Of a DNA stretch of 64,000 bases, positions 8,696 through 17,852 are shown piece after piece (position 1 is the stretch's first letter; the number at the start of each line of letters is the position of its first letter). A program made the translations under genes and the position numbers. Below the pieces are notes generated by a model. It saw only the letters and a program-made list of their open reading frames with translations. It did no database searches and was not told the origin of the DNA. Source of the stretch: Rhodococcus qingshengii JCM 15477 (GTDB lineage Bacteria; Actinomycetota; Actinomycetes; Mycobacteriales; Mycobacteriaceae); NCBI RefSeq assembly GCF_023221595.1, contig NZ_CP096563.1, positions 1,842,501-1,906,500 on the forward strand, given 5' to 3'.

Positions 8696-10224
8696 CATCG
8701 CCGAACGCGCCGGCACCGGCGTCCGACAAACTTGACGGGGCGGTCCTCAAGATCGCTTCCGTGGTGGTGCTCGGCGCCATCATGTCGATTCTCGACGTAA
8801 CCGTGGTGAGCGTCGCGCTCACCACCTTTGCCGAGGACTTCGAAACTTCGTACGCCACCGTCGCGTGGACGATGACGGCCTACACCCTCGCTTTGGCGAC
8901 GGTCATTCCGGTTACCGGTTGGGCTGCCGACCGTTTCGGCACCAAGCGCCTCTACATGACGGCCCTGGTGCTCTTCGTGCTCGGTTCGGTCGCTTGTGCG
9001 ATGGCGTGGGACATCACCTCGCTCATCGGCTTCCGCGTGCTCCAGGGTCTCGGCGGCGGCATGTTGATGCCGCTCGGTATGACGATCATGACCCGGGCCG
9101 CCGGTCCGGACCGTGTCGGTCGTGTCATGGCAGTTCTCGGTATCCCGATGCTGCTCGGTCCTATCGGCGGCCCGATTCTCGGTGGTTGGCTGATCGAGGC
9201 CGCGAGCTGGCACTGGATCTTCCTGATCAACTTGCCGATCGGCATCATCGCTCTGGCTGCTGCGTTCATCATTCTGCCGTCCGACAAGGCGAAGCCTTCG
9301 GAGTCCTTCGACTTCCTCGGCATGATCCTGCTGTCGCCCGGCCTGGCGCTGTTCCTGTTCGGTGTGTCGTCCATCCCTGAGGTGGGAACCGTCGCGTCGG
9401 CTCGGGTTCTGGTGTCGGCCGGTATCGGTCTGGCGCTGATCATCGCCTTCGTGTTCCACGCGCTCAACAAGGATCACCCGCTGATCGACCTGCACCTGTT
9501 CAAGAACCGTCAGTTGACCACCGCCGTCATCACGACGTCGCTGTTCATCGTCGCGTTCATGGGCGCCGGGTTGCTGTTCCCGAGCTACTTCATCCAGGTC
9601 GGCGGTCACACCACGCTCGCGGCCGGATTGTTGATGGCTCCGCAGGGTCTGGGCGCTATGGTCACCATGCCGATCGCTGGTCGACTGGTCGACAAGATCG
9701 GCCCGGGCAAGATCGTCCTGACCGGTTTGCCGCTGATTCTCATCGGTTTGGGTGTGTTCACACAGGTTGCCTCGGATTCCCCGACGTGGCTGCTGATGGG
9801 CGCCTTGTTCGTCATGGGCCTCGGTATGGGTTGCACCATGATGCCGCTGATGACCGCAGCTATCGTGACGCTCTCCAACGAGCAGATCGCTCGCGGCTCC
9901 ACTCTGATGAACATCGTTCAGCAGACCGCAGGTTCGATCGGTACCGCCGTGATGTCGGTGGTCTTGACCAACCAGCTTCTCGATCGTGGCCTCGATACGA
10001 CGATGGTCGGTGCGGCCTCGCACATTCCGACCGAGCCGGGAAGTCCGCAGGAGTCTGCTGCGAATTCGATTCTCAGTGCGGCGTCGGACGCTTTCGGCAA
10101 CACCTTCCTCGTTGCCACTGTGCTGATCGTCCTGACCCTCATCCCGGCGTTCTTCCTGCCGCGGAGCAAGACCACCAGGCCGGTGGCCGAGGGCGAGACG
10201 GCAACGCCGATCGTTATGCACTGA
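8692..10224 (+). CDS. DHA2 family MFS drug:H+ antiporter (EmrB/QacA type)
   Basis: A 510-residue inner-membrane efflux protein with about 14 predicted helices, the DHA2 size. Helix 1 contains MSILDVTVVSVAL (the DHA2 motif around helix 1), motif A is WAADRFGTKRLY, and the antiporter motif C is in GIPMLLGPIGGPILGGW. It probably expels hydrophobic or cationic toxicants in exchange for protons. It overlaps the upstream MarR gene by 4 bp and is followed by a near-perfect terminator, defining a two-gene resistance operon. Confidence 0.93.
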   Translation: MTSPNAPAPASDKLDGAVLKIASVVVLGAIMSILDVTVVSVALTTFAEDFETSYATVAWTMTAYTLALATVIPVTGWAADRFGTKRLYMTALVLFVLGSVACAMAWDITSLIGFRVLQGLGGGMLMPLGMTIMTRAAGPDRVGRVMAVLGIPMLLGPIGGPILGGWLIEAASWHWIFLINLPIGIIALAAAFIILPSDKAKPSESFDFLGMILLSPGLALFLFGVSSIPEVGTVASARVLVSAGIGLALIIAFVFHALNKDHPLIDLHLFKNRQLTTAVITTSLFIVAFMGAGLLFPSYFIQVGGHTTLAAGLLMAPQGLGAMVTMPIAGRLVDKIGPGKIVLTGLPLILIGLGVFTQVASDSPTWLLMGALFVMGLGMGCTMMPLMTAAIVTLSNEQIARGSTLMNIVQQTAGSIGTAVMSVVLTNQLLDRGLDTTMVGAASHIPTEPGSPQESAANSILSAASDAFGNTFLVATVLIVLTLIPAFFLPRSKTTRPVAEGETATPIVMH

Positions 10225-10250
10225 CCGCTTTTCGGTAGATCGTTCGTCCA

Positions 10251-10292
10251 GGTGAGGGCGGCACACATCTTGTGTGCCGCCCTCACCTTTTT
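10251..10292 (+). terminator. Intrinsic terminator of the marR-MFS operon
   Basis: A perfect 17-bp stem, GGTGAGGGCGGCACACA pairing with TGTGTGCCGCCCTCACC, closed by a TCT loop and followed by TTTTT. It starts 26 bases after the exporter stop codon. Confidence 0.95.
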
Positions 10293-10371
10293 GCCGTGGA
10301 ATACAGCTGGATGGTTGAATGTTTGATCAGTTACATGCAAACGCATGGATCTAGTTCGCGGAGGAGCAACC

Positions 10372-11466
10372 ATGCAGTTCGGAATCTTCACGGTCGGTGA
10401 CGTCACCACTGATCCCACGACGGGGGCGACCCCGACAGAGCACGAGCGCATCAAGGCCATGACGACCATCGCCAAGCACGCCGAGGAAGTCGGTCTCGAC
10501 GTCTTCGCGACCGGCGAGCATCACAACAAGCCGTTCGTGCCGTCATCTCCGACCACGATGCTCGGATACATCGCGGCCCAGACCGAGAAGATCACGCTCT
10601 CCACGTCCACGACGCTGATCACCACCAATGACCCGGTGAAGATCGCCGAGGATTACGCGATGCTTCAACACCTCGCCGAGGGGCGCGTCGATCTGATGAT
10701 GGGTCGCGGAAACACCGCGCCTGTGTACCCGTGGTTCGGCAAGGACATTCGCGCCGGTATCCCGTTGGCGCTCGAGAACTATCAACTTCTTCGCCGGCTC
10801 TGGGACGAGGAGGTCGTGAACTGGCAAGGGGAGTACCGCACTCCACTCCAGGGATTCACGTCCACACCGCGCCCGCTGGACGGCGTCGCGCCGTTCGTGT
10901 GGCACGGCTCGATTCGCAGCCCCGAGATCGCGGAGATCGCGGCGTATCACGGCGACGGATTCTTCGCGAACAACATCTTCTGGCCGAAAGAGCACTACAT
11001 CGAGCTGATCAATCTTTACCGCCGGCGTTACGAGCATTACGGCCACGGGTCCGCGGATCAGGCGATCGTCGGTCTCGGTGGTCAGGTCTTCATGCGCAAG
11101 AACAGTCAGGACGCGGTCAAGGAATTCCGTCCGTATTTCGACAATGCTCCGGTGTACGGCCACGGGCCCTCACTCGAAGAGTTCACCGAGCAGACGCCGC
11201 TGACCGTCGGTTCCCCTGAACAGGTCATCGAGAAGACGTTGGCGTTTGCCGATTTCTTCGGCGACTACCAGCGCCAGCTGTTCCTGATGGATCACGCCGG
11301 GCTGCCGCTCAAGACGGTGCTCGAGCAGCTCGATCTGCTCGGTGAGGAAGTTGTTCCGGTTCTGCGCCGTGAGTTCGCGGCCAGGCGGCCAGCACATGTG
11401 CCGGACAACCCGCCCACTCACGCGTCGATGAAGGCGGCTCGTGAGGCAAGCAGTGTCACTGCCTGA
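10372..11466 (+). CDS. LLM-class flavin monooxygenase, CE1758-like
   Basis: A 364-residue luciferase-like FMN-dependent monooxygenase. Characteristic stretches are MQFGIFTVGDVT at the start, GLDVFATGEHHNKPF, STSTTLITTNDPVKIAEDYAM and the GRVDLMMGRGN phosphate-binding region. The ATG at 10372 follows GGAGGAGC by 5 bases and was preferred to the ATG at 10345. Its last 26 bases overlap the start of a MarR-type regulator, indicating co-expression. Substrate is not known; it is distinct from the MsnO8-type protein at 2.8 kb. Confidence 0.88.
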   Translation: MQFGIFTVGDVTTDPTTGATPTEHERIKAMTTIAKHAEEVGLDVFATGEHHNKPFVPSSPTTMLGYIAAQTEKITLSTSTTLITTNDPVKIAEDYAMLQHLAEGRVDLMMGRGNTAPVYPWFGKDIRAGIPLALENYQLLRRLWDEEVVNWQGEYRTPLQGFTSTPRPLDGVAPFVWHGSIRSPEIAEIAAYHGDGFFANNIFWPKEHYIELINLYRRRYEHYGHGSADQAIVGLGGQVFMRKNSQDAVKEFRPYFDNAPVYGHGPSLEEFTEQTPLTVGSPEQVIEKTLAFADFFGDYQRQLFLMDHAGLPLKTVLEQLDLLGEEVVPVLRREFAARRPAHVPDNPPTHASMKAAREASSVTA

Positions 11467-11926
11467 CGAGCAACCGCCTGAGGTTCCGGTCAGCACCACC
11501 GAACTCGCCACCGACGCCTGGGAAGCCTTGTTTCGCGCCCAGGTGTCGGTGATGCGGCGGCTCTCTGCCGATGACGTCTGGGATCAGGTGTCGATGCGCG
11601 AGTACGACGTGCTGTTCACGCTGAGTCTTGCGCCGAGTAGTTCCCTTCGCTTGCATGACCTGAATCGGGAGATATTGCTGAGCCAGCCTTCGCTCAGTCG
11701 CCTGGTGGAACGGTTGGAGGGCGAAGGTCTGGTAACGAGAAGTGTTGATCCACAGGATCGCCGCGGGACGATCGTGCAACTCACCGAAACGGGTGCAGCG
11801 CTGCAGAAATCAGTGGGTCGCCGTCATGCCGCGAGCATCCGCCGCCACGTCGGACCGGCCCTGGACGCGGATGAACTTCGACTGTTGGCCGAATTGTGCA
11901 CGCGTCTGCGTCTCGCGCAGTCATGA
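11441..11926 (+). CDS. MarR family transcriptional regulator
   Basis: A 161-residue winged-helix regulator: VSMREYDVLFTLS, then LNREILLSQPSLSRLVERLEGEGLVTRSVDPQDRRGT, which holds the recognition helix and the family DxRxxx wing. The GTG at 11441 overlaps the preceding monooxygenase gene by 26 bases; a second in-frame GTG at 11453 is an alternative. It probably regulates the monooxygenase operon, and no palindrome of comparable quality was found nearby. The downstream pirin gene follows within about 11 bases. Confidence 0.86.
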   Translation: MRQAVSLPDEQPPEVPVSTTELATDAWEALFRAQVSVMRRLSADDVWDQVSMREYDVLFTLSLAPSSSLRLHDLNREILLSQPSLSRLVERLEGEGLVTRSVDPQDRRGTIVQLTETGAALQKSVGRRHAASIRRHVGPALDADELRLLAELCTRLRLAQS

Positions 11927-11937
11927 CTGGAGGCAGG

Positions 11938-12933
11938 ATGGACGATATGAGCAACCTCGAAGCGCAGCCCGTCGAGCAGGAATGCGAAGGCCATCCGGCG
12001 GAGAGCGAGATTCAGATCCTCACCCCGCGCGACGTACCGCTCGGTGGCCCGCGGGCCATGCGAGTGCGACGCACCCTCCCGCAACGCGAGCGTTCGCTGA
12101 TCGGGGGATGGTGTTTTGCAGATCATTACGGTCCGGATGACGTCGGCTCAGGACCGGGCATGCATGTGCCGCCGCATCCGCATACCGGTTTGCAGACGGT
12201 GAGTTGGCTGTTCACCGGAGAGATCGAGCACCGTGACAGCATCGGTTCCCATGCGATGGTGCGGCCGGGTGAACTGAATCTGATGACGGCCGGGAGTGGG
12301 ATCGCGCACTCCGAGGTGTCGACGCCGAATACGAAGGTTCTGCACGGGATGCAGTTGTGGGTGGCCCTGCCGGATGCGGCGCGCGATACCGCACCCGCGT
12401 TCGTTCACTATCGACCGGAGCCGGTGACCACCGATGGTGTCACGCTCAGTGTGTTCCTCGGTTCGCTCGCCGGTGAAACGTCTCCGGTGTCTACCTTCAC
12501 CGAATTACTCGGTGCCGAGGTGATTCTCGATCCTGGGGCCGAGATCGCCCTCGATGTCGATCGTTCACATGAGCACGGCGTGATCGTCGATCAAGGATCG
12601 GTTGTTCTGCGTGGTACCACTGTCGGCTGGGCCGAGTTGGGTTATCAAGCACCGGGTTTCGGAAAACTGACTTTGCGCAATCCGGGATCCGAACCGGCTC
12701 GACTGCTACTTCTCGGCGGGAAACCGTTGGGCGAGCAGGTCATCATGTGGTGGAACTTCATGGGCCGTACACACGCAGAGATCGTCGAGTATCGACGCAA
12801 GTGGCAGGCCGAGCTTGCCTCCGGATTCGACGGCAGCGTCCCGGACCGGCGTTTCGGCGTCGTGCCGGGATACGACGGTCCGGCGCTCCCGGCACCCGAG
12901 TTGCCGAACAGTACGTTGCGGCCCCGAGGCTAG
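11938..12933 (+). CDS. Pirin family protein
   Basis: A 331-residue bicupin of the pirin family. The N-terminal cupin shows GPGMHVPPHPHTGLQTVSWLF (metal-site His residues), GELNLMTAGSGIAHSE and GMQLWVALP, the family's conserved Fe-binding region. The C-terminal cupin ends with the usual FMGRTHAEIVEYR. Pirins bind iron; some show quercetinase activity, others act as transcriptional cofactors. GGAGG lies 4 bases before ATG 11938; another in-frame ATG at 11947 is possible. Probably the third gene of the LLM-MarR-pirin operon. Confidence 0.9.
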   Translation: MDDMSNLEAQPVEQECEGHPAESEIQILTPRDVPLGGPRAMRVRRTLPQRERSLIGGWCFADHYGPDDVGSGPGMHVPPHPHTGLQTVSWLFTGEIEHRDSIGSHAMVRPGELNLMTAGSGIAHSEVSTPNTKVLHGMQLWVALPDAARDTAPAFVHYRPEPVTTDGVTLSVFLGSLAGETSPVSTFTELLGAEVILDPGAEIALDVDRSHEHGVIVDQGSVVLRGTTVGWAELGYQAPGFGKLTLRNPGSEPARLLLLGGKPLGEQVIMWWNFMGRTHAEIVEYRRKWQAELASGFDGSVPDRRFGVVPGYDGPALPAPELPNSTLRPRG

Positions 12934-12973
12934 TCGTTGCTCTTGCTGCTACCGGCCGCGAGCGTCGTTTCGA

Positions 12974-13501
12974 TCAGGCTTGTTCGATGTCCTGGTGAGC
13001 CTTCGCGAGCATGATGTAGCCGGCGCCGTTGGCGGTGATACCGGCCTTTTCGCCTTCGGAGAGTTCACGTTTGACCTTGGCGGGCACGCCGGCGACCAGT
13101 GATCCAGGTGGGATTTGCATCCCCTGAGACACGACGGCGCCGGCTGCAATCAGTGACCCCGAGCCGATGTGTGCGCCGTTGAGCACCACGGCACCCATGC
13201 CGACGAGAACGTCGTCTTCGACGGTGCACCCGTGCAGCACTGCGTTGTGGCCGACCGAGATTCGTTCGCCCAGCACTGCGGGGAACGTCGGGTCGGCGTG
13301 CACGGTGCAGTTGTCCTGAATGTTGGTGTCAGCGCCGATGGAGATCGATTCTGCGTCGCCGCGGATAACCGCGCCGTACCAGATGCTGGCTCCCGCAGCG
13401 ATGGTCACCGCGCCGACAACGGTGGCGTTGGGTGCGATGAACGCACTTTCGTCGATCTGCGGGGTGTTACCGAGAACGGTGGCGATGATCGGGTTGGTCA
13501 T
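12974..13501 (-). CDS. Gamma-class carbonic anhydrase family protein
   Basis: A 175-residue left-handed beta-helix protein with hexapeptide repeats through most of its length. The three metal-binding His of gamma-carbonic anhydrases appear at residues 68 (CTVHAD), 85 and 90 (VGHNAVLHG). Homologues are trimeric with one Zn or Fe site per interface. The ATG at 13501 has AGGAGA upstream; the longer frame to 13735 runs into the next gene and is not family-like. Activity as a true carbonic anhydrase is not certain in this family. Confidence 0.92.
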   Translation of the reverse strand: MTNPIIATVLGNTPQIDESAFIAPNATVVGAVTIAAGASIWYGAVIRGDAESISIGADTNIQDNCTVHADPTFPAVLGERISVGHNAVLHGCTVEDDVLVGMGAVVLNGAHIGSGSLIAAGAVVSQGMQIPPGSLVAGVPAKVKRELSEGEKAGITANGAGYIMLAKAHQDIEQA

Positions 13502-13545
13502 GGTTCTCCTGTGCGTTGGAATGACGTGCTCTGACGGTACCTGGA

Positions 13546-14406
13546 CTACTTCGCTGTGGGTTTTCGATTCATGACGACTGTGCCGACGCCCGCGGTCACC
13601 ACCAGTGCGATGGCCACGAGTGTGAACGCGTCGAGCGTTTGCCCGATCACGAGGACTCCGGCCAGTGCGGCCGCTGCGGGTTCGAGGGCGATGAGGACGG
13701 CAAAGACTTTCTTGGCTAGAGAGCGCAGCGCCCACATTTCCAAGCTGTACGGGATGACGGACGAGAGGACGGCGACGGCTGCGCCTGCGGCGAGCATCGT
13801 CGGATCCAGCAGTTCACTTCCTCCCGAGACGACGCCGAAGGGCAGCGTCAATACGGCCGCGACGATGCTTGCGCCTGCCAACCCGTCGGCGCTCGGGAGC
13901 GTCGCGGCCAGGTGGGAACCGGCCACGATGTATCCGGCCCACGCAGTAGCGGCGATCAACGCGAACATCACCCCGATCGGGTCCAAGCCGGATTCGCCGT
14001 GATCGCCCAACCCGAGCAGCAACACTCCGCCGAAGGCGAGCAGCACCCATGCTCCGTCGGCCCACCGACGAGACAGAACTGCGGCCAGGGTGAGCGGTCC
14101 GAGGAACTCGATGGTGACGGCCGTTCCGATGGGCACCGTGTCGAGGGCGAGGTAGAAGGCGCCGTTCATCACGGCGAGGGCGATGCCCAGCGCGAAGATG
14201 CCTTTGCGCTGCCGGTTCGACCATCTGCTCCATCGCGGGCGGACGATTACGCCGAGGATGATCGCGGCGATCGTCAGCCGCAGCGTCGTGGCTCCGGCCG
14301 GCCCGATCTGCGAGAACAGTGTCGTCGCGAATGCCGCTCCGAACTGGAGCGACAGTATCGACGTGAGGACTGCTCCGACCGGCAGTAGCTGACTGCCGGC
14401 CTTCAT
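13546..14406 (-). CDS. EamA/RhtA-like DMT family exporter
   Basis: A 286-residue membrane protein with ten predicted helices in two EamA repeats. The second repeat holds SVIPYSLEMWALRSLAKKVFAVL, strongly reminiscent of RhtA (threonine/homoserine exporter), so amino-acid or metabolite efflux is the best guess. Its start overlaps the stop of the crotonase gene by 4 bp (ATGA), so the two are translated from one message. Confidence 0.87.
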   Translation of the reverse strand: MKAGSQLLPVGAVLTSILSLQFGAAFATTLFSQIGPAGATTLRLTIAAIILGVIVRPRWSRWSNRQRKGIFALGIALAVMNGAFYLALDTVPIGTAVTIEFLGPLTLAAVLSRRWADGAWVLLAFGGVLLLGLGDHGESGLDPIGVMFALIAATAWAGYIVAGSHLAATLPSADGLAGASIVAAVLTLPFGVVSGGSELLDPTMLAAGAAVAVLSSVIPYSLEMWALRSLAKKVFAVLIALEPAAAALAGVLVIGQTLDAFTLVAIALVVTAGVGTVVMNRKPTAK

Positions 14407-15203
14407 TCTCCGGTGAACTCGGGACTTCGACGCTCGAGCATCGCGGCGACGGCTTCGTGGTGATCTCGGGTGTGGTGGGCGATCGACTGCATGGCGGCCG
14501 AGAGTTCGAGCAAGCTCTCGAGGCTCTGGTGCTGGCCCTCGCGGAGGAGCTTTTTGGTCATGCGGAGTACCTGCGGGGGATTGGCGGCTACTCGAGCTGC
14601 CAAAGCGTGCGCAGCGGAAAGCAATTCCTCGGGCTCGGTCACCTGCGAGACCAGACCCCAGTCGAGTGCCTTCGCAGCATCGATCGGTTCACCGGTGAAC
14701 GCCATCTCGGCCGCGCGGGCGTTGCCGATCGCGCGGGGGAGCAGCCACGCTCCGCCGTCGCCGGGAATGAGTCCTACCTTGACGAAACTCTCGGCGAAGA
14801 CTGCGGCGGTCGAGGCGATGCGGAGGTCGCACATGAGTGAGAGGTCGCAGCCCGCTCCGATGGCCGGGCCGTTGACCGCCGCGATGGTCGGCACCTCACA
14901 CGTGTACAGCGCGAGCGGGATGCGTTGGATGCCGTGCCGGTAGCCCTGGCGGATCTCGCCGGGTGCGCCACCGAACATGCCCTCCTTGTCTCGCATGTGC
15001 TTGACGTTGCCGCCGGAGGAGAAGGCCGATCCGGCCCCCGTCAGAATGACCGTGCGCACACTCTGATCTCGGTTGACCGCGGTGACTGCGTCTTCGAGGG
15101 CCTCGATCATGTCGATCTCGGAGATCGCATTGCGGGTGTCCGGGCGATTGAGGGTCCACGTGACCACATCGCCGGTTCGCGAGATCAGTACGGCGTCGCT
15201 CAT
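14403..15203 (-). CDS. Enoyl-CoA hydratase/isomerase (crotonase) family protein
   Basis: A 266-residue crotonase-fold protein. The oxyanion-hole regions are present: GAGSAFSSGGNVKHM, and AVNGPAIGAGCDLSLMCDLRIAS with GLIPGDGGAWLLPRAIG. The acid residues of classical hydratases sit near the second region, so hydratase or isomerase activity on an acyl-CoA is likely. It is the first gene of a leftward two-gene unit with the EamA exporter, and is divergent from the carboxylase operon that starts 110 bases away. Confidence 0.9.
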   Translation of the reverse strand: MSDAVLISRTGDVVTWTLNRPDTRNAISEIDMIEALEDAVTAVNRDQSVRTVILTGAGSAFSSGGNVKHMRDKEGMFGGAPGEIRQGYRHGIQRIPLALYTCEVPTIAAVNGPAIGAGCDLSLMCDLRIASTAAVFAESFVKVGLIPGDGGAWLLPRAIGNARAAEMAFTGEPIDAAKALDWGLVSQVTEPEELLSAAHALAARVAANPPQVLRMTKKLLREGQHQSLESLLELSAAMQSIAHHTRDHHEAVAAMLERRSPEFTGE

Positions 15204-15312
15204 GGGTGCTCCTGGTTGTCGATGGCAGTTGAGCTCAGTCTCTCACCACAGGATTTCGCAATAACAATCATTCGTGCTTGATTTTTATGGATGTGAGTGT
15301 GATGCTGGTCGC

Positions 15313-16134
15313 ATGGCCGAACTTCAGACGTTCATCGATGACTTGCGGGCCGAAGGCGAGAGCCTCGACGCCCTGGTTGCGGATCTGCCCGAGGAGAAAT
15401 GGGCGACAATGACGCCTGCGGAAGGGTGGACCATCGCACATCAGATCGGGCACCTGCACTGGACGGACAGTGCAGCGATCCTGGCGATCACCGACCCGGA
15501 CGGGTTCGCGGAGCAGTTGAAGGCGGCGTTCGTGAACCCGGCAGGGTTTGTCGACGACGGTGCTGCCGAACAGGCGGCCCGCCAGCCGGCGGAGTTGCTC
15601 GCCGATTGGCGAGCGGGGCGCACCGCTCTCGTCGAGGCGCTCACCGCCGCCCCGGCCGGAACCAAGTTCCCCTGGTACGGCCCGCCCATGGGCGGTGTCT
15701 CCATGGCTACCGCGCGACTGATGGAGACGTGGGCGCACGGGCAGGACGTTGCCGACGCACTCGGCGTCGAACGCGCTCCGACGGCGCGCATCAAGAACAT
15801 CGCTCACCTGGGTGTGCGGACGCGAAACTTCGCGTACTCGGTCAACGAGAAGACGCCGCCCGCCGACGATTTCCGGGTTGAGTTGACCGCGCCGGACGGG
15901 TCGCTCTGGACCTGGGGGCCGGAAGATGCGCCGCAGAAGGTCACCGGGCCGGCGTTGGACTTCTGCTTGCTGGTCACCCAGCGTGCCAATCGCGCCGATC
16001 TCGATCTGGTCGCCGTGGGTGCCGATGCGGACGAGTGGCTCGGGTTCGCGCAGGCCTTTGCCGGACCCAGCGGTGAGGGACGAGCCGCCGTCGGATCCAG
16101 CGGTGAGGGACGAGCATCGAAGGTGGGCAAATGA
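15313..16134 (+). CDS. TIGR03084-like metal-binding (DinB/maleylpyruvate isomerase fold) protein
   Basis: About 273 residues. The N-terminal half is a DinB-like four-helix bundle with the metal-ligand pattern of mycothiol-dependent maleylpyruvate isomerases: [14 protein letters not shown] and [15 protein letters not shown] wHTH-like/SCP-type C-terminal half follows, as in TIGR03084 proteins. I chose ATG 15313 ([11 protein letters not shown]). The last 23 residues are an oddity: SGEGRA occurs twice, encoded by a 30-bp tandem repeat. The stop overlaps the AtuA-like gene by 4 bp, making this the first gene of the acyl-CoA operon. Function unknown. Confidence 0.82.
   Translation: MAELQTFIDDLRAEGESLDALVADLPEEKWATMTPAEGWTIAHQIGHLHWTDSAAILAITDPDGFAEQLKAAFVNPAGFVDDGAAEQAARQPAELLADWRAGRTALVEALTAAPAGTKFPWYGPPMGGVSMATARLMETWAHGQDVADALGVERAPTARIKNIAHLGVRTRNFAYSVNEKTPPADDFRVELTAPDGSLWTWGPEDAPQKVTGPALDFCLLVTQRANRADLDLVAVGADADEWLGFAQAFAGPSGEGRAAVGSSGEGRASKVGK
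16067..16115. repeat. Tandem 30-bp-period repeat at a gene 3' end
   Basis: CCAGCGGTGAGGGACGAGC occurs at 16067-16085 and 16097-16115 (identical 19-mers, period 30). It lies in the last codons of the TIGR03084-like gene and encodes SGEGRA twice, just before the ATGA overlap with the next gene. It looks like a duplicated junction segment or a REP-like unit rather than a protein domain. Confidence 0.85.
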
Positions 16135-17852
16135 GTTCGGTACGGATTGGTACCTGCTCCGGGTTCTACGGCGACCGCGTCTCGGCGATGCGCGAGATGC
16201 TCGAGGGCGGCGAACTCGACTACCTGACCGGCGACTACCTGGCCGAACTGACGATGTTGATCCTCGGGCGGGATCGGATGAAGGACCCGTCGCTCGGCTA
16301 CGCGAAGACGTTCCTGCGGCAGGTGGAGGACACGCTCGGCCTTGCGCTCGACAAGGGGGTGAAGATCGTCGCGAATGCAGGCGGTCTCAATCCCGCCGGA
16401 CTGGCCGACGCGTTGCGCGAGGTCAACACCAAGCTGGGGTTGAACGCGAAGATCGCCCACGTCGAGGGCGACGATTTGATCTCTCGGGCAGACGAACTCG
16501 GACTCGGCTCCCCACTGACGGCCAATGCGTACCTCGGCGCCTGGGGCATCGTCGAAGCATTGTCGGCCGACGCCGATGTCGTGGTCACCGGACGGGTCAC
16601 CGATGCGTCGGTGATCGTCGGTCCGGCCGCTCACCATTTCGGTTGGAAGCGAGATGATTTCGATCAGCTTGCCGGTGCTGTCGCGGCGGGCCACGTCATC
16701 GAGTGCGGAACCCAGGCCACCGGCGGCAACTACGCGTTCTTCACAGAGATTCCCAATCTGGGCCGGCCTGGCTTCCCGATCGCCGAGATCAACGCGGACG
16801 GAACCTCGGTCATCACCAAGCACGCCGGAACGGACGGCGAGGTGAGCGTCGGCACGGTGACGGCGCAGCTGCTGTACGAGATCACCGGTGGACGCTATGC
16901 AGGCCCGGACGTGACGACCCGCATCGACAACGCAGTGCTCACCCAGGAAGGCCCGGACCGGGTGTTGATCAGCGGCGTCACGGGCGAGGCTCCGCCGCCG
17001 CAGTACAAGGTCTCCCTGAACACGCTGGCCGGGTTCCGTAACGAGGCCACCTTCATCCTCACGGGTCTCGACATCGAGGCCAAGGCCGATCTGGCGAAGA
17101 CTCAGCTCGAATCCTGGCTGACGAAGAAGCCCGCCGAACTGGTCTGGACTCTCGCTCGCACGGATCATCCGGATTCCGACACCGAGGAAACCGCGAGTGC
17201 GTTGCTGCGCTGCGTGGTTCGCGATTCCGACCCCAAGGTGATCGGTCGCCCTTTCTCCGCGGTTGCGGTGGAAATGGCACTTGCCAGCTACCCCGGCTTC
17301 TCGCTGACGGCTCCGCCGAGCAACGGCCAACCGTACGGAGTGTTCACCCCCGGCTACGTCGACGCGGGATCGGTGCCGCACGTGGCCGTACTGCCGGACG
17401 GCACGCGCGTGGACATCGCTCCGTCCACGTTGACGCAGGACCTCGAACCCGTCGGCGAACCGGAGCGTCCGGAGCCGTTGCCGCCACAGACGTCGCTTTC
17501 AGTACCACTCGGCACGATCGCCGGTGCCCGTAGCGGCGACAAGGGCGGAAATGCCAACGTCGGCGTCTGGGTTCGCACGGACGATCAGTGGAAGTGGTTG
17601 GCGCACACACTGACCGTCGAGATGCTCAAGGAACTGCTACCGGAAGCAGCAGACCTGAACGTCACTCGCTACCAGCTTCCGCACCTTCGTGCCGTCAACT
17701 TCGTGATCGAGGGAATTCTCGGTCAGGGTGTCGCCTCGCAGGCGCGGTTCGATCCGCAGGCCAAGGGAATTGGTGAATGGCTGCGTTCGCGCCACATCGA
17801 CATCCCGATTTCGCTACTCCCCGTAACTGACGAGAAAGAGGATTCACGGTGA
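16131..17852 (+). CDS. AtuA family protein (DUF1446, acyclic terpene utilisation-like)
   Basis: A 573-residue protein. The N-terminal domain is the AtuA/DUF1446 type ([68 protein letters not shown]). A C-terminal part beginning near [21 protein letters not shown] corresponds to the separate small AtuA C-terminal domain found fused in many actinobacteria. AtuA is required for acyclic terpene catabolism in Pseudomonas, but its reaction is unknown. It sits in a carboxylase/dehydrogenase operon with 4-bp overlaps on both sides. Substrate here is open. Confidence 0.88.
   Translation: MSSVRIGTCSGFYGDRVSAMREMLEGGELDYLTGDYLAELTMLILGRDRMKDPSLGYAKTFLRQVEDTLGLALDKGVKIVANAGGLNPAGLADALREVNTKLGLNAKIAHVEGDDLISRADELGLGSPLTANAYLGAWGIVEALSADADVVVTGRVTDASVIVGPAAHHFGWKRDDFDQLAGAVAAGHVIECGTQATGGNYAFFTEIPNLGRPGFPIAEINADGTSVITKHAGTDGEVSVGTVTAQLLYEITGGRYAGPDVTTRIDNAVLTQEGPDRVLISGVTGEAPPPQYKVSLNTLAGFRNEATFILTGLDIEAKADLAKTQLESWLTKKPAELVWTLARTDHPDSDTEETASALLRCVVRDSDPKVIGRPFSAVAVEMALASYPGFSLTAPPSNGQPYGVFTPGYVDAGSVPHVAVLPDGTRVDIAPSTLTQDLEPVGEPERPEPLPPQTSLSVPLGTIAGARSGDKGGNANVGVWVRTDDQWKWLAHTLTVEMLKELLPEAADLNVTRYQLPHLRAVNFVIEGILGQGVASQARFDPQAKGIGEWLRSRHIDIPISLLPVTDEKEDSR

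Noticed and set aside
8659..10266. 535-codon leftward frame opposite the MFS exporter
   Set aside because: His/Gln/Arg/Asp-rich shadow of a membrane protein gene on the other strand.
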